Shown here piece after piece: positions 20,190 to 31,605 of a stretch of DNA of 64,000 nucleotides. The notes below the pieces were generated by a model. The model made no database searches, was not told the origin of the DNA, and saw only the letters and a list, made by a program, of their open reading frames with translations. Made by a program: the position numbers and the translations under genes. Origin of the DNA: Mesostigma viride (taxonomy: Eukaryota; Streptophyta; Mesostigmatophyceae; Mesostigmatales; Mesostigmataceae). Each line of letters starts with the position of its first letter. Positions within the stretch are counted from its first letter, which is position 1. The stretch is from assembly GCA_009746045.1 (NCBI GenBank), contig RPFO01000041.1, forward strand, positions 7,788,613-7,852,612, in the 5' to 3' direction.

Positions 20190-23100
20190 ATGGCGGCAGC
20201 TTTCCCGTGGACTCGGGCTTGCCGGTGGGCGGCCCCTGCGGGTTTTGTGCCGAGCTGTAGTTCGACGATACCCCGACACATTCAACAGTGGAAGAGTTTC
20301 CCGAAGATACTCTACCCCCAGCCGTGCAAGAAAGTACCTTATGCCCCTGCCACCTTTTGCTCGGTCTCTGCTGGCGGGGAGCGCCAAGAAGACATTACGA
20401 TGCAAACCGCTCGGCTGGTGCTGGAGAGCAAATTTGGCCACACGGGAGGATTCCTTCCCGGCCAAGAAGAGGTCATTCGCCTATTGCTGAAAGGCGAGCG
20501 CGGCGTGCTGGCCATCATGCCCACGGGGGGCGGGAAATCAATATGCTGGCAGCTCCCGGCGACGATGATGCCCGGCCTGACCTTGGTGATCTCTCCACTC
20601 ATCGCGCTGATGACGGACCAAGTCGAGGTGAGCGAGTGTATTTATATCTCACTTCTCTAAACATCCGAGCGGGCAGCTTACCCCAACCCATCATCCCCGC
20701 GCTGTGACACATCTGACCCCACCCATGCCCCCGCTGCACCCTATCCCACCCGACCTTGTATCCTCCACTGCTTGCCCCTCGTCACCGACAATGTCACAGC
20801 AACAACCACAATCACGTCACCCGAATCCTCAGGGGCCCCTAATATGGACCACAGGACTCATGGACCACGTATGTGCACGCCATCGCCCATGCCGCATCAC
20901 CATCATCCACGTGATATGCGAACCATGTCGACGTTTTTACTCCTTGTATTGCACTCCCTCCAAACGATTATGCCCCCCTGTCAGATCCTCAAGTCCCTGG
21001 GCATCGCCGCCGAGCGCCTGGACAGCTCCCTGGGCGCGGACGAGTACCGCCGCGTGCACGCCGCCGTGACCACCGGCGCGTGCAGCGTCCTCTTCTGCGC
21101 GCCCGAACGCTTCAACAACCAAAAGTTCCTTGCGATGCTGGCGGGGGCGCCCCACCTGTCGCTGTCCTCCCTCTCCGCCTCGGCATCGGTCTCGGCCAGC
21201 ATGGACGAATACTATAGCGATACAGTGACGGCCGATGATGACGACGCCGGCGTCTTTGGTGGAGGCGGCGTAGCTGCCAACGGAGTCATCCATGATACTG
21301 CCAACAGCTCCCTACATATGAATAGCACAAATAGCACCGCTGACTCATCCACGGGCGGTCCCGGGAACCCATTCTCAACCCATGGAGGCCAAAGCCAGCC
21401 GCAGGGCTTTCCACATGGGGGTCAACCCAGGGTTGTAATCGGCGGGGGCCAAGGACTATCAGGTGACGGAAGCCAGGCCCGCGGCCGCCCCCAGCGCCAG
21501 CTGTCCCTGGTCGTCGTGGACGAGGCCCACTGCGTGTCCGAGTGGGGACACAGTTTCCGGCCCGACTACTTGCGGCTGGCACGCGTGCTGCGCAGCTTCG
21601 CCCCGCGGCCGCCGCCGGTCTTCTGCCTCACAGCGACGGCGACGCCCGCGGTGGCGAGGGACATCGAGGAAGGGTTTGGGCTCACATCGACTGTGCGTAT
21701 CCCCTTCTACCGCCCCAACTTGCACATCCGGGTCACCACTGTGGTCGACTCTTTATCCCTTCCCTCCCTCCTTCCCCCCCCTGCGACATCTCCTTCTTCC
21801 CCCCCTCCCCTGTTTACACCGCAGTCCATAGCATCTGCTTCCACGATGCCGGGTTCTCCCTCAGGTGACCCACCTGGGGGGCAATCATATCTGGCTGGAA
21901 GCAGTAGCACCGTGGGGCAAGCTCATGCTGCCTTGGGTAATGCGGCGGGGCAGGATCGAGATCACCCTGGTGCCCTCCCTGGCCGGTTTGAGGTGCTCTT
22001 GGACCGGCTGTTGTCGCGCCCCCCCGGCCCTACGGTCGTGTACGTGACCAAGCAGAGGACAGCCGAGGAGGTGGCGCTGATGCTGGCAAACGTTCTGGCG
22101 GCGGACGACTCGCCCGCATCGGGTAAGCCACGGCATGCCAAGTGGCGGGCTACACCCAAGGACGCTGTCTACGGCGTTGAAAGGGGGTGGGATTGTGAAA
22201 ATGTTGGACCCCATGTTGGAACCAACGTTGGACCCCATGTTGGACCCCATGTTGGACCCCATGTTGGACCCCATGTTGGACCCCATGTTGGACCCCATGT
22301 TGGACCCCATGTTGGACCCCATGTTGGACCCCATGTTGGACCCCATGTTGGACCCCATGTTGGACCCCATGTTGGACCCCATGTTGGACCCCATGTTGGA
22401 CCCCATGTTGGACCCCATGTTGGACCCCATGTTGGACCCCATGTTGGACCCCATGTTGGAACCAACGTTGGACCCCATGTTGGACCCCACGTTGGACCCC
22501 ATGTTGGACCCCATGTTGGACCCCATGTTGGACCCCATGTTGGACCCCACGTTGGACCCCATGTTGGACCCCATGTTGGACCCCATGTTGGACCCCATGT
22601 TGGACCCCATGTTGGACCCCATGTTGGACCCCATGTTGGACCCCATGTTGGACCCCATGTTGGACCCCATGTTGGACCCCATGTTGGACCCCATGTTGGA
22701 CCCCATGTTGGACCCCATGTTGGACCCCATGTTGGACCCCATGTTGGACCCCATACGGCTTCAGGGAATGTAGGGTGGGTTGGGCTCTGGTAGACTAATA
22801 TCTGGGTTGGGCTCTGGTGGCCTGATTCTCTGGGTTGGGCTCTGGTGGGCTAGTAGATAAGGAGGATGCACCAGCATTCTGCGGCTTGGCTCTGGTGGGC
22901 TGGTGCCTGGTGGGCTGGTACGTGGTGGGCTGGTGCCCGGTGGCTGGTGCCTGGTGGGCTGGTGCCCGGTGGCTGGTGCCTGGTGGGCTGGTACGTGGTG
23001 GGCTGGTGCCCGGTGGCTGGTGCCTGGTGGGCTGGTACCTGGTGGCTGGTGGCTGGTGGGCTGGTGCCTGGTGGCTGGTGCCTGGTGGGCTGGTGGTTGG

Positions 23101-26100
23101 TGGTTGGTGCCTGGTGGGCTGGTGCCTGGTGGGCTGGTACCTGGTGGGCTGGTGGCTGGTGGGCTGGTGGTTGGTGGTTGGTGCCTGTACGTGGTGGGCT
23201 GGTACGTGGTGGGCTGGTGCCTGGTGGGCTGGTGCCTGGTGGGCTGGTACCTGGTGGGCTGGTACCTGGTGGCTGGTACCTGGTGGCTGGTGCCTGGTGG
23301 CTGGTGCCTGGTGGGCTGGTGGTTGGTGGTTGGTGCCTGGTGGGCTGGTACCTGGTGGGCTGGTGCCTGGTGGGCTGGTGCCTGGTTGGTGGGTGTAGCA
23401 AGCTTGGCGCGAGCTGGGCAGCTGTGACAGCCTCCACCGTTATGAGATGCGTGGAGGGGCTGCTAGCTCTAGAACGGATGCCAGTTAGTGAAAAGGGTTG
23501 TTGGTAGTGGACATGGGTGCTAGTGATTTCATATTTTGCCCTCTAGTGTGGGTGGTGATGACCTTGCATGAATGACTGATATTCCTGATGATAGAATATC
23601 ATCTCTGGCGAGCTAGATGGTTCTGCTGGCAAGCTAGACTCTTGAGGCTTGAATGCCCTGGACGCTTGAGATGCCCAATAGAATAGAGTAGAACCGATGC
23701 CCGCGCTTGGAGCAGATGTCAATACCATTGTGGACTGCAGTACCTATCTGAATGCCCGTAATAGAAAAGAGTTGCCTAGAATAGATCGGATGCCCGCTCT
23801 GGGAGCAGATGGCTGGCCTGGGAGCAGATGCCCGGTTTGGAGCAGGTGTCGCTCGTGTTGTGGTTTGGAGCAGGTGTCGCTCGTGTTGTGGTTTGGACAG
23901 GTGTCGCTCGTGTTGTGGTTTGGACAGGTGTCGCTCGTGTTGTGGTTTGGAGCAGGTGTCGCTCGTGTTGTGGTTTGGACAGGTGTCGCTCGTGTTGTGG
24001 TTTGGACAGGTGTCGCTCGTGTTGTGGTTTGGACAGGTGTCGCTCGTGTTGTGGTTTGGAGCAGGTGTCGGTATCATTTTCATAGATTGCAGTATCTAAC
24101 TGAATGCCAGTATAGAAGGGAGCCATGCTTCTTTCCCGAAAAACAATGACACGTTGCCAAATGGTCACAACACACCTGCAGGTGCCAGCGGACCCATCCC
24201 CGCGAACCTGGGTGACACCCCCCCTTTGTCGGGACCGGGCAACACATCCACCTGGCAGGATCGTGTGCGTCCCTACCACGCAGGCATGCGTGCGGAGGAC
24301 CGAGCGGACGTGCAGGCCTGGTTCATGCGGCTTCGACCGGACGAGATGGGCGTGGTGGTGGCCACGATCGCGTTCGGCATGGGGATTGACAAACGGGACA
24401 TTGCGTATGTGTACCACTACAACCTGCCGCGCAGCCTGGAGGGGTATGCACAGGTGGGTGGCGGAGCACGGGGTCTTAAGTGCGTGTGGGAGGGGGGGGG
24501 GGGGGGGAGCATGGGGTCTGCTTCGTGTTGCGTTTGGGAGATGGTCAGGTCCACCTCGTTGAAAAATGTCAAAATAGGTTGAACAATGTTGACACGGGTT
24601 AATCTGCGGTGCTGGTGGGCTTGAATCTTGGCCGCCGTGAATGTGCAACAAACTAGTCCCTCAACCCAATTGGAACCACATCCCACCTCCCTTATCCCCC
24701 CTCCCTTTCCTCTGTGCGTCACTTCTAGGTCGTGTGCATACACTACTATATATATGGACCTGCGTCACGAGCGTTCTAGGTCGTGTGCATACACTACTAT
24801 ATATATGGACCTGCGTCACGAGCGTTCTAGGTCGTGTGCATACACTACTATATATATGGACCAGCGGGCCCCATGGTCGGCGCGGACCTGGACGTCATAT
24901 TGGCGTCAGCGCTTGTCGGTGGCGCTGACTCGGGCCATGGCTGACATCATGCTCCGCCGTACGCGGGCTGATTTTGCGGTGCAGCAGGGCTATTAGGTTC
25001 CTCCCGTTAGGAGTTTCCATTGGTCTTATCGTCGTATAGAGCTTTGACATGGCTCTGTATATAGGTTTATAGCTGGGCGTTTGCTTTGGTTTGAGTGATT
25101 TCACTCTGCTGTAAGTAATTATACTTTTAATATATATGGACCATATATACGCATTGAGAATGATATATTACGGGGGTGAGATGGGCATGCAACATAAGGA
25201 AAACCCGGAAAAGAAGAAGAGCCCTGAAGAAAATAATAGTACTCTGACACGGGCATGCAAGGATCACGCCAGCTGCACAGCCATGGACCATATATGTGCA
25301 CTGGTTGTCTCCTTGGTATACCACTATGCACCATATATAGTAGAAGGTGTTGCTGCATGTCGTTGTAGTTTTGTACGTTGTGTTGGCTGGATCCTTGCAA
25401 GCCAGTGATTATTTTCTTAAGGGTTCTTCTTCTTTGCGGGGCTTTCCTTATGTTGCATGCCGATCTCACCTCCGTAATTTATCATTATCAATTCATATGT
25501 TTAGTGGTGTGCATTTGTATGGAGCATTCTAGGTCCTTGTGCTCAGCCGCAGCAGTTGACCCTACCTGCGCACTGACTGACACACTGACCGCTCCCCCAT
25601 TCAACCCAATCCCAACCTACCAACCCCCCCCCCCCCCCTGACACACGCACGTCTGGACACACGCGCGCACGCACGCACACCCACCCACACACCAACCAAC
25701 CATGGCCTGACTGGCTGCCCCCCTGCCCAACCCACCCATCCACCCACCCACTCACCCACCCATTAAACGACTGACCGCCCCCACCCCCGTCCCCGGCCCA
25801 CCCCCTTGGCAGGAGATCGGGCGTGCGGGTCGCGGTGGCGCGGTCGCCACGTGCGAGATGCTGGCGGGCGCGTCCGACATCCCAATGCTCAAGGCCTACG
25901 TGCACGCCGAGGTGCCCACAAGGCGTGCACTGCGTGGGTTGATGCACGAGGTGTTCGGGACCGGGGAGGAGGACAGAGGCAGAGCATCCCGCCGATCATC
26001 CGGGATGCCAGAATCATCGGGTCTGCGCGCGGGAGAGCTCGTCAGCTTCTCGATGTACGAGCAGGCGTTCCGATGGGACATACGGGAGTCGATGCTGGAG

Positions 26101-29100
26101 ATCATCTACGCGCTGCTGGACGTGTACGGAGGGTACCTCACCGAGCGCACGCCGTGGTGGGTCACTACGGGTGGTTGTAGGTCGCTGTATCGGGTGGGTG
26201 GGTCACCGTAAAAACTTGAAAGGTGATGGTGGGCCATTCGTTTATTCATCATCTGTGTGCCTCCATCGGGGGTCGGAGTCGCATGGAGCAAACTATCTAA
26301 GTAGGTATTTCACATCCCTGATTGATGCACTGTGCACAACAAGAAGGGGGCAGGGACTCCGCAACCCTCTTTTCCTGGACTGGAAGGCGAGTCTCTTTGC
26401 CTTTGACTGCCGAAGTCACAGCCTCAATCAAACGGCTCACTTGGAGGATCTGGCACCTACACCGTCCAGTGTAATAAGGGCGGGCCACAGAATGGGCGAA
26501 CCGATATATTTTGAGGAGATGCTGCCGATAGTAGGCCCCACGCTGTTTGCGCACTTACACTGTCAGCAGGGTTCTCAACTAGCGTGGGCGGTGTATAAAC
26601 TGATGCCAAGTAGGCGACCTTGTTCGAGTTTGACTCCGGATATGAGTACAGCTCGTTGAGACAGGTGGCTTGCATGTATAGTTAAGTAATGCGAAACGCG
26701 GTACTTTTGCAACTTGCGCAAGTTGCAAAAGTAACGCGTTTCGCATTACTTCACTAAAATTTGGCCGGGTGGGGAAATTCCGGCGTTCCGCACACACCGC
26801 TCGTTACCGAGGTGACGATTAATTATGGCTCGGCAAAATCCAGCCTCGCGCCGTAATCCCTATTTTGACTTGGCCTACCTGGCCTCTGCCGCACATAGAA
26901 ATCCACAAATATTTCGACTCAGCCTTCCAGGCCTACCCGGCGCATGTCTTTCCGTGCCTCCAAGAGGAACCGAACCCGGTACCCCAGGAGCGTACGCCAA
27001 TCTTGCGTAAGTAATGTGAAACGCATTACTTTTGCGCAAGTTGCAAAAGTAAATAAGACTGGCGTACGCTCCTGGGGTACCAGGTACGGTTCCTCTCTGA
27101 GGCACGGAAATATCTGCGGCGGGTAGGCCTTGGAGGTCGAGTCAAAATATTTGTGGATTTCTATGTGCGGCGGAGGCCAGGTAGGCCACATCGAAATAGG
27201 GATTACGGCGCGACGCCGGATTTCGCCGAGTCATAATTAACCGTCACCTCCGTAACGAGCGGTGTGTTGAGCACCAGACCAGGGTGGCAAACTGCCAATG
27301 GGGCACTCGATCTGCAGCTAGTGGTATAAACTATGGTAATAGGTGTCTGGAATAGGGGACGTCAGCTCGCAGTCTTTGATCTGGGAGGGGGGGAGGATGC
27401 AGGCTCTGTGCTTGTTTTGTCTGTGCTTTGTCAGCTGATTGGGTTGATCATGTGAGGCTGTAGGCAGTAGGCTGCCATAGGGCAGAGAGATTCTTTAGAG
27501 ATTCTTTTTCTGTTCAGATTTCACATAAGTTAACGCAGGAGGGATTACCGTTTGGGGCATGGATTGGACTCCGCATCTTATGGATTGCACTTGCACCCGC
27601 ACCCGCAGGTACAGCAAGCTGCAGTTTGAGCCGGCGACTGGTAGCTCTTTTTCTCTGGAGGCCTATGATGGCTTCATGGCCGATGCGCTGAGGGCGCACT
27701 GCCAGCAGAAGCGCCGGTGGACTCACCTGGACCTGATGAATGTGACCGAGCCGGGCCCAGAGGGTGACCTTACCACCATGACAAGTCTGCCATCTTCTCC
27801 ACCACCATCACTATCATCGTCATCGTTGTCACCATCATCTTCGTCTTCTTCTTCGTACTCGGTACAATCTCCTAGACATCATTCTAGCGGTCGGGACTCT
27901 ACGAAGCCTTCTTCCTCAGGCAGCACTCCTAGTTTCAGCCAACAGGAGGCCCGGTCCACGGAGCCACCCGCGAGGGTGGACGGCCAGGGGGCCGGCCCAC
28001 CGCGCATGAGTGAGCAGGCAGCGATGAAAGCAGCAGCCGTGGCACGACGAAGCGCAGTGGAATGGCGGCGCGCGCTCATGTCGGCAGCACTTCGGAAACT
28101 GGAGCAGGAGGGCCAGATTTTGATCAAGGCGACCGGTCTGCGGAACCAGTATTACGTGGAGCGCGACGTGGTCTCGGCGGAGGAGGTGGATGGGCTGGCG
28201 GAGGAGCTGTACGAGCGGCTGCTCTCAAGGGAGCAGCGGGATGTGGCCAAGGTGTGTGGGTGTTGGGGGCGGAATCGGACAACCACAGGCAACGCACCTC
28301 TGTGCCGGAGCTGTGGTATGCCCATGTGTACGGTTTTGCACACTATGTACTATGCCCCCCTGGCGTATCCCCCCTGGCGTAGTCAAGCAGCAAATTGTAA
28401 AACTAAATGCTGCCATGGCTGAACAACTAGGCTTAAGGTGGACAGCAGTACAACAAGCCTGGGGTTGGCGTACCGCGCACAACCTCGGGGCAGCCTTTCT
28501 TCGGACGAGCGCGTGTAAAGTTTTTCTGTGGAGTAGCGGTATCTGGAGCTGGCGCCGCTGTTGTTTTCCTTGTCTGACTTTGAATGGACGTAAAGCTCGT
28601 TGTAACGCATGCAGCCTTGTTGGGCGCGACCTAGTAGCCAACCCTTCTATGTAGCTCGGCCTATTCAGCCAGTAATTATCTAGCCAGGTGATACCTTGGG
28701 GGGGTATATGTAAGGCCCTACTGTTGCAGTTCGGTCACTTTAAGGGGGTGGAGGTTGTCCCATCCCCTCTCTAAGTTAGCCCATGCTCAGCCAAAGCTCG
28801 CCCTTGACCACAGCTTGCGCTGTCACTATCTTTGTTCTCGCACACAGTAACCCAACACCGCAGGGGGTGGGTGACCATCCTTCACTCTATGGAGAAGCCA
28901 GCCCTTGCTTTCTTGACCAATAAATTGACCAGCCTCCATGCTGGTGGGCACCACCTGTCCCAGCAGGTTGACGATGTGGTCGCGCTGGTGAACGCGCCAG
29001 GGTGCCTGGTGCGCATGCTCAGGGATTACTTTGGCGATGCGATTGTGGAGGAACAGGGTCAAGGGGGCGCTGGCGAGGCACCACAGAAAGGTATGGAGGA

Positions 29101-29818
29101 TTGGGAATGGGATGGAACTTGACTAACACATAATTTGGTCTTATACGTTTACTACTATTTGATTAGCACTGACGTGAATCAAACTAAAGCCATTTGTAGT
29201 GATGGTTGAGCTGACTGAAAGTCCGTAGATTGCTTCAAATTCCTTGTTATTTTTACCTGCCGCTACTAGCATATGCACGGTTGGTTAGAAACGCATCAAT
29301 GCTGGAGGGACACAGAACATTTAGGATGGGCATGCCTTCCCTGAGGTATGTACCACAGGGACTACTGTAATCTTGACGTTTAGGAGCGAACTTACCCCAA
29401 TCAACTCAAGCATGGCACCCATCTTTTGATCTGTGATCCTACTTGCCATGTGACAGTGAGGGGAAGGCCCCCAAAACATCCCAAGGTGGTGGCCGCAAGC
29501 CTCACGTCGTGGCGCTGCCAGCATTGTGAGCGGTGCCTCCGCGAATCAGGGTCCAGCGACATCCCTGCGGGCACGCCCCGCTCTGCCTTGGTCGCACCAC
29601 CGCCCTTGACAGAGGATGACCCCGCGTGGCAGCACTTCGCAGCCGACACGACGCTCCCAAGGGACGACCCTCGGCTGCTGGCCCGGATCGCCTGTGGGAT
29701 TAGCTCGCCCCGGGCGAAGAAGGAGAAGCTGTCCTCACATGACAAGTTCGGGGCACTGTCCACGCACGACTTTGTCGCGGTTCTGAGACTGTGTGAGGGG
29801 TTATGCCCCCCTGCCTGA
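20190..29818 (+). CDS. RecQ-family DNA helicase, RecQ5-like (plant type)
   Basis: Seven exons with matching phases: 20190-20627, 20985-22122, 24182-24453, 25813-26156, 27609-28253, 28864-29090, 29457-29818 (about 1141 aa). It is an ATP-dependent 3'-5' DNA helicase of genome maintenance. Motifs in order: FLPGQEEVI (motif 0), PTGGGKS (Walker A), [11 protein letters not shown] (II), LTATATP (III), [13 protein letters not shown] (IV), [16 protein letters not shown] (V), and [10 protein letters not shown] (VI) split over the exon 3/4 junction. The end carries YFGD plus CQHCERC (a RecQ zinc-binding pattern) and a SSPRAKKEK block, which recall plant RecQ5-like proteins. Two Ser/Gly/Pro-rich insertions lie inside the helicase core, before motif II and before motif IV. 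The N-terminus is Arg/Ser-rich with few acids, so organelle targeting is possible. ATG 20190 (aaaATGG) was chosen; the open frame reaches back to 20127 without an ATG. The exon 5/6 junction is the least certain. Confidence 0.88.
22200..22755. repeat. 12-bp minisatellite in RecQ intron 2
   Basis: About 46 copies of atgttggacccc, with occasional cacgtt and gaaccaacg variants. Because 12 is a multiple of three and no unit carries a stop, several frames on both strands stay open, which produces long but meaningless ORFs, including one continuous with exon 2. Confidence 0.97.
22865..23395. repeat. 15-bp-based minisatellite in RecQ intron 2
   Basis: Degenerate units of ctggtgggctggtgc, with shorter ctggtggctggtgc and ggttggt variants, over about 530 bp. 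It is strongly G/T-biased on the plus strand and open in multiple frames for compositional reasons. Confidence 0.95.
23830..24075. repeat. 27/28-bp minisatellite in RecQ intron 2
   Basis: Eight units of gtgtcgctcgtgttgtggtt followed by tggacag or tggagcag, the two variants interspersed. A related non-repeated piece (gcagt-atct-ctgaatgcc) flanks both sides at about 23735 and 24090. Confidence 0.95.
24724..24862. repeat. 51-bp tandem repeat in RecQ intron 3
   Basis: About 2.7 copies of a 51-bp unit (tctaggtcgtgtgcatacac, then actatatatatggacc, then tgcgtcacgagcgt). The last copy is cut by the retroposon at 24863. Confidence 0.9.
24863..25130 (+). mobile_element. Short 3'-end copy of the 8910-9638 retroposon
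   Basis: Nearly identical to 9369-9638 (last ~42 codons plus 3' UTR), flanked by the 12-bp TSD tatatatggacc at 24851-24862 and 25131-25142. It sits in RecQ intron 3 in the same orientation as the gene. It is dead on arrival by 5' truncation. Confidence 0.9.
25142..25499. mobile_element. Foldback (hairpin) element in RecQ intron 3
   Basis: Arms of roughly 110-120 bp at 25142-25264 and 25389-25499 are imperfect reverse complements (shared blocks include ggcatgcaacataaggaaa and ttgcaaggatc on one strand). A loop of about 125 bp separates them. No ORF. The element family is unknown. Confidence 0.75.
26686..26756. repeat. Near-perfect 70-bp palindrome in RecQ intron 4
   Basis: Arms of about 33 bp (aagtaatgcgaaacgc ... 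ttttgcaacttgcg) meet at a central gcgc. A related core occurs at 27006-27055 in the centre of the neighbouring foldback element, so the palindrome may be a solo remnant of that family. Confidence 0.85.
26786..27273. mobile_element. Foldback element with ~215-bp arms in RecQ intron 4
   Basis: 26786-27004 and 27058-27273 are imperfect reverse complements, each holding taattatg-ctcgg near its outer part and ggtaccc near the loop. The ~50-bp centre repeats the aagtaatg-gaaacgc core of the adjacent palindrome. No transposase is present. A TSD was not resolved. Confidence 0.8.
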
Positions 29819-29847
29819 TGACGAGAACTTAGGGTAGCGACCATTAT

Positions 29848-30141
29848 TTATTTATTGACTAGTTGTTCAATTCGCCTATGCGCAAATATAATGTCCGTCA
29901 AGTCCGATGTTTTTTGCAACGTCACCCACATCTGTTCGGTGCTGCCCCTTGGCACAAGCTCTACAAACAGGTCGTGGACCGGCTGGATCGCATAGTATCT
30001 CCGCACATCTGAACCCTGTGATGCCAGATCTCCTTTGCGGCCGTTCCGAGCTTGGCACTGGATTCGTTGTCCACATCGTCGCGTCGCTGCAGCAACACGA
30101 TGTTTTCTGGCATCCGCGGGCTTTTGGTTCCCGCCGCACAT
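29848..30141 (-). CDS. Possible 3' exon of a convergent gene, unknown
   Basis: Minus-strand open frame ending 30 bp beyond the RecQ stop. The last ~55 residues (VHDLFVELVPRG, LTDIIFAHRRIEQLVNK) look coding. An overlapping frame upstream has a CxxC-type patch (CTRCKGKKPEDITF), so a splice or frameshift is likely within the region. No family is recognised, and the 5' exons were not found in 30.2-30.9 kb. Confidence 0.25.
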   Translation of the reverse strand: MCGGNQKPADARKHRVAAATRRCGQRIQCQARNGRKGDLASQGSDVRRYYAIQPVHDLFVELVPRGSTEQMWVTLQKTSDLTDIIFAHRRIEQLVNK

Positions 30142-30930
30142 TTGAAAGTGATGTCCTCCGGCTTTTTGCCTTTACACCGTGTGCAGTTCTTGGACGTTTG
30201 GAATCATGGCATGGCTAACGTGATGACTGACTAGCTACCTTTTCAGTGGTTTTCCATTTGCGGGTATTTCCTCGTAAATGGTGGGAGAGCGATCGCAGCA
30301 ATGGTGCATGCTCACCACTAGACACTCCCGGCCAGCTAGGCTCGAAACACACGCCCTGATCAAGCATGCTGTTTCCGGCCCCACCGTCTAGGTCATCTCG
30401 TCGCTCTACACGTAAGCCAGCCATAATTTCAATGCACACGGATACACATTTCCATCACCATTCATATTCATCATCCTGAACGACTCGAACACGCGGACAA
30501 GATAACGGCAGGCTCGAGCTACCATGGTCCGGATTCTCCCGATTTCTGGCCTGCGCTGGTTGTCTCCTTGATAATGCGCTGCATTCCAGCCGGTCCAAAC
30601 TTGACTCATTTGGCATGCTATGCACTGGAATACTCATTTGTGGCATCTTCACACAACCACACACGATCACTTAATATACCACCAGGGTTTGTGGTTGAAC
30701 CCCTAAAAACCCTCAGGCTCCGGGCGAAGCACTTGCATTTGTATTCTCCTGGCCTATCGGGGGTCAGCATGCAACCTACCCCCACACCAGTCATCATGGC
30801 CGAGCGTATAGTCCGGATGACGCAGAGTTGCTATCTGCGACTCCAGACCTGGGCGAGTGAGTCGCGCCACTTGCCTTAATTGATTCGCGGGTGAAGTATC
30901 CGCGTAGAAAAGTACCTCATCGTGTACTCC
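30142..30930. other. No gene recognised; dispersed repeat copy
   Basis: 30518-30572 carries the ~55-bp dispersed repeat (ctaccatggtccggattctc ... ggttgtctccttgat) that recurs inside the giant element at 39048, 46131 and 53237. The remainder has no coding-like frame. Confidence 0.45.
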
Positions 30931-30954
30931 GTGGCATGCCTTCAGTGCATGTTC

Positions 30955-30989
<35 letters not shown>

Positions 30990-30996
30990 AACTTAC
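30931..30996 (+). mobile_element. LINE 3' end with acttactt tail
   Basis: tactccgtggcatgcc followed by an eight- to nine-unit acttactt tail matches the 3' terminus of the LINE A/D family. It abuts the truncated 5' end of LINE B. Beyond LINE B, at 63290-63310, tttacttacttaattact reappears, suggesting LINE B inserted into this tail. Confidence 0.55.
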
Positions 30997-30997
30997 A

Positions 30998-31486
30998 CCG
31001 GCTACCGCCTGGCTGACCTGATTTATGCGGACGACACCACCCTCATCGCGCGCCCCGAGCACATTCAGACATGGCTGGACTGTCTGGGCTTGGAGGCGAG
31101 GGCGGTGGGGTTGGAGATTAGTGTCAAAACTGAGGCGATGGTGATCGGGGCCTCCAGTCGCCCACCGCTGCCGCGCCTGCTCGATGGGACGGAGGTCCCG
31201 TTCCGTGACCGCTTCAAACTGCTGGGGAGCATGCTCCCTGACACCGCCGACGATGTGGACCGATCCGCATCGGCCTGGCCTGGGCCAGGCTCCGTTCGCT
31301 CAACACCTACTGGCGCTCGAAGGGCCTGGGTGAGCACCGCAAGCGCATGCTCTTCAAGGTCCTCGTCCTCACGGTGCTTACGTATACGTATGGCGCCGAG
31401 ACGTGGACACTCACGGACACACTGGCGGCTAAGCTAGACGGCACGGTATACAGGATGCTCCGACAGGTCCTGAATTATCTAGGGTT
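30998..31486 (+). pseudogene. LINE B reverse transcriptase, first fragment
   Basis: LIYADDTTLIARPE (RT catalytic motif), FRDRFKLLGSMLPD and, after a frameshift near 31258-31265, the RIRIGLAWARL and GEHRKRMLFKVLVL blocks shared with LINE A and C. A 6-bp duplication gives LTYTYGAETW where relatives have LTYGAETW. It continues at 62671. Confidence 0.82.
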
Positions 31487-31496
31487 TTCCAAGCGT
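31487..31496. repeat. LINE A target-site duplication, left copy
   Basis: ttccaagcgt, repeated at 62661-62670; the following base (a) also matches. On the left it is followed by the taagtaag tail of LINE A read in reverse. Confidence 0.85.
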
Positions 31497-31605
31497 AAGT
31501 AAGTAAGTAATACTTGCGTGTCATGCGCAAAGGCATGTCACGGAGTACTATGCTAATCTCATTAGAAAAATGATTACACAAAAGTTTAAACAAATATCGT
31601 CTGCA

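Noticed and set aside
21885-22773. MGSN-, MLDP- and WGPT-repeat proteins
   Set aside because: Frames and strands of one 12-bp minisatellite.
20772-22793. A single 673-codon protein ending in VGPH repeats
   Set aside because: It joins intron 1 sequence, real RecQ exon 2 and an intronic minisatellite. Phase-matched splice sites at 20985 and 22122 explain the frame better.
22850-23507. Trp/Gly-rich and HQPT-rich repeat proteins
   Set aside because: Open frames over the ctggtgggctggtgc array; no start context or conservation.
23828-24075. CRISPR-like array (27-bp repeats)
   Set aside because: The units are contiguous with no unique spacers, and the context is a eukaryotic intron.
31500-31515. 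Telomere-like or simple repeat of independent origin
   Set aside because: taagtaag is the 3' tail of LINE A, bounded by its TSD.
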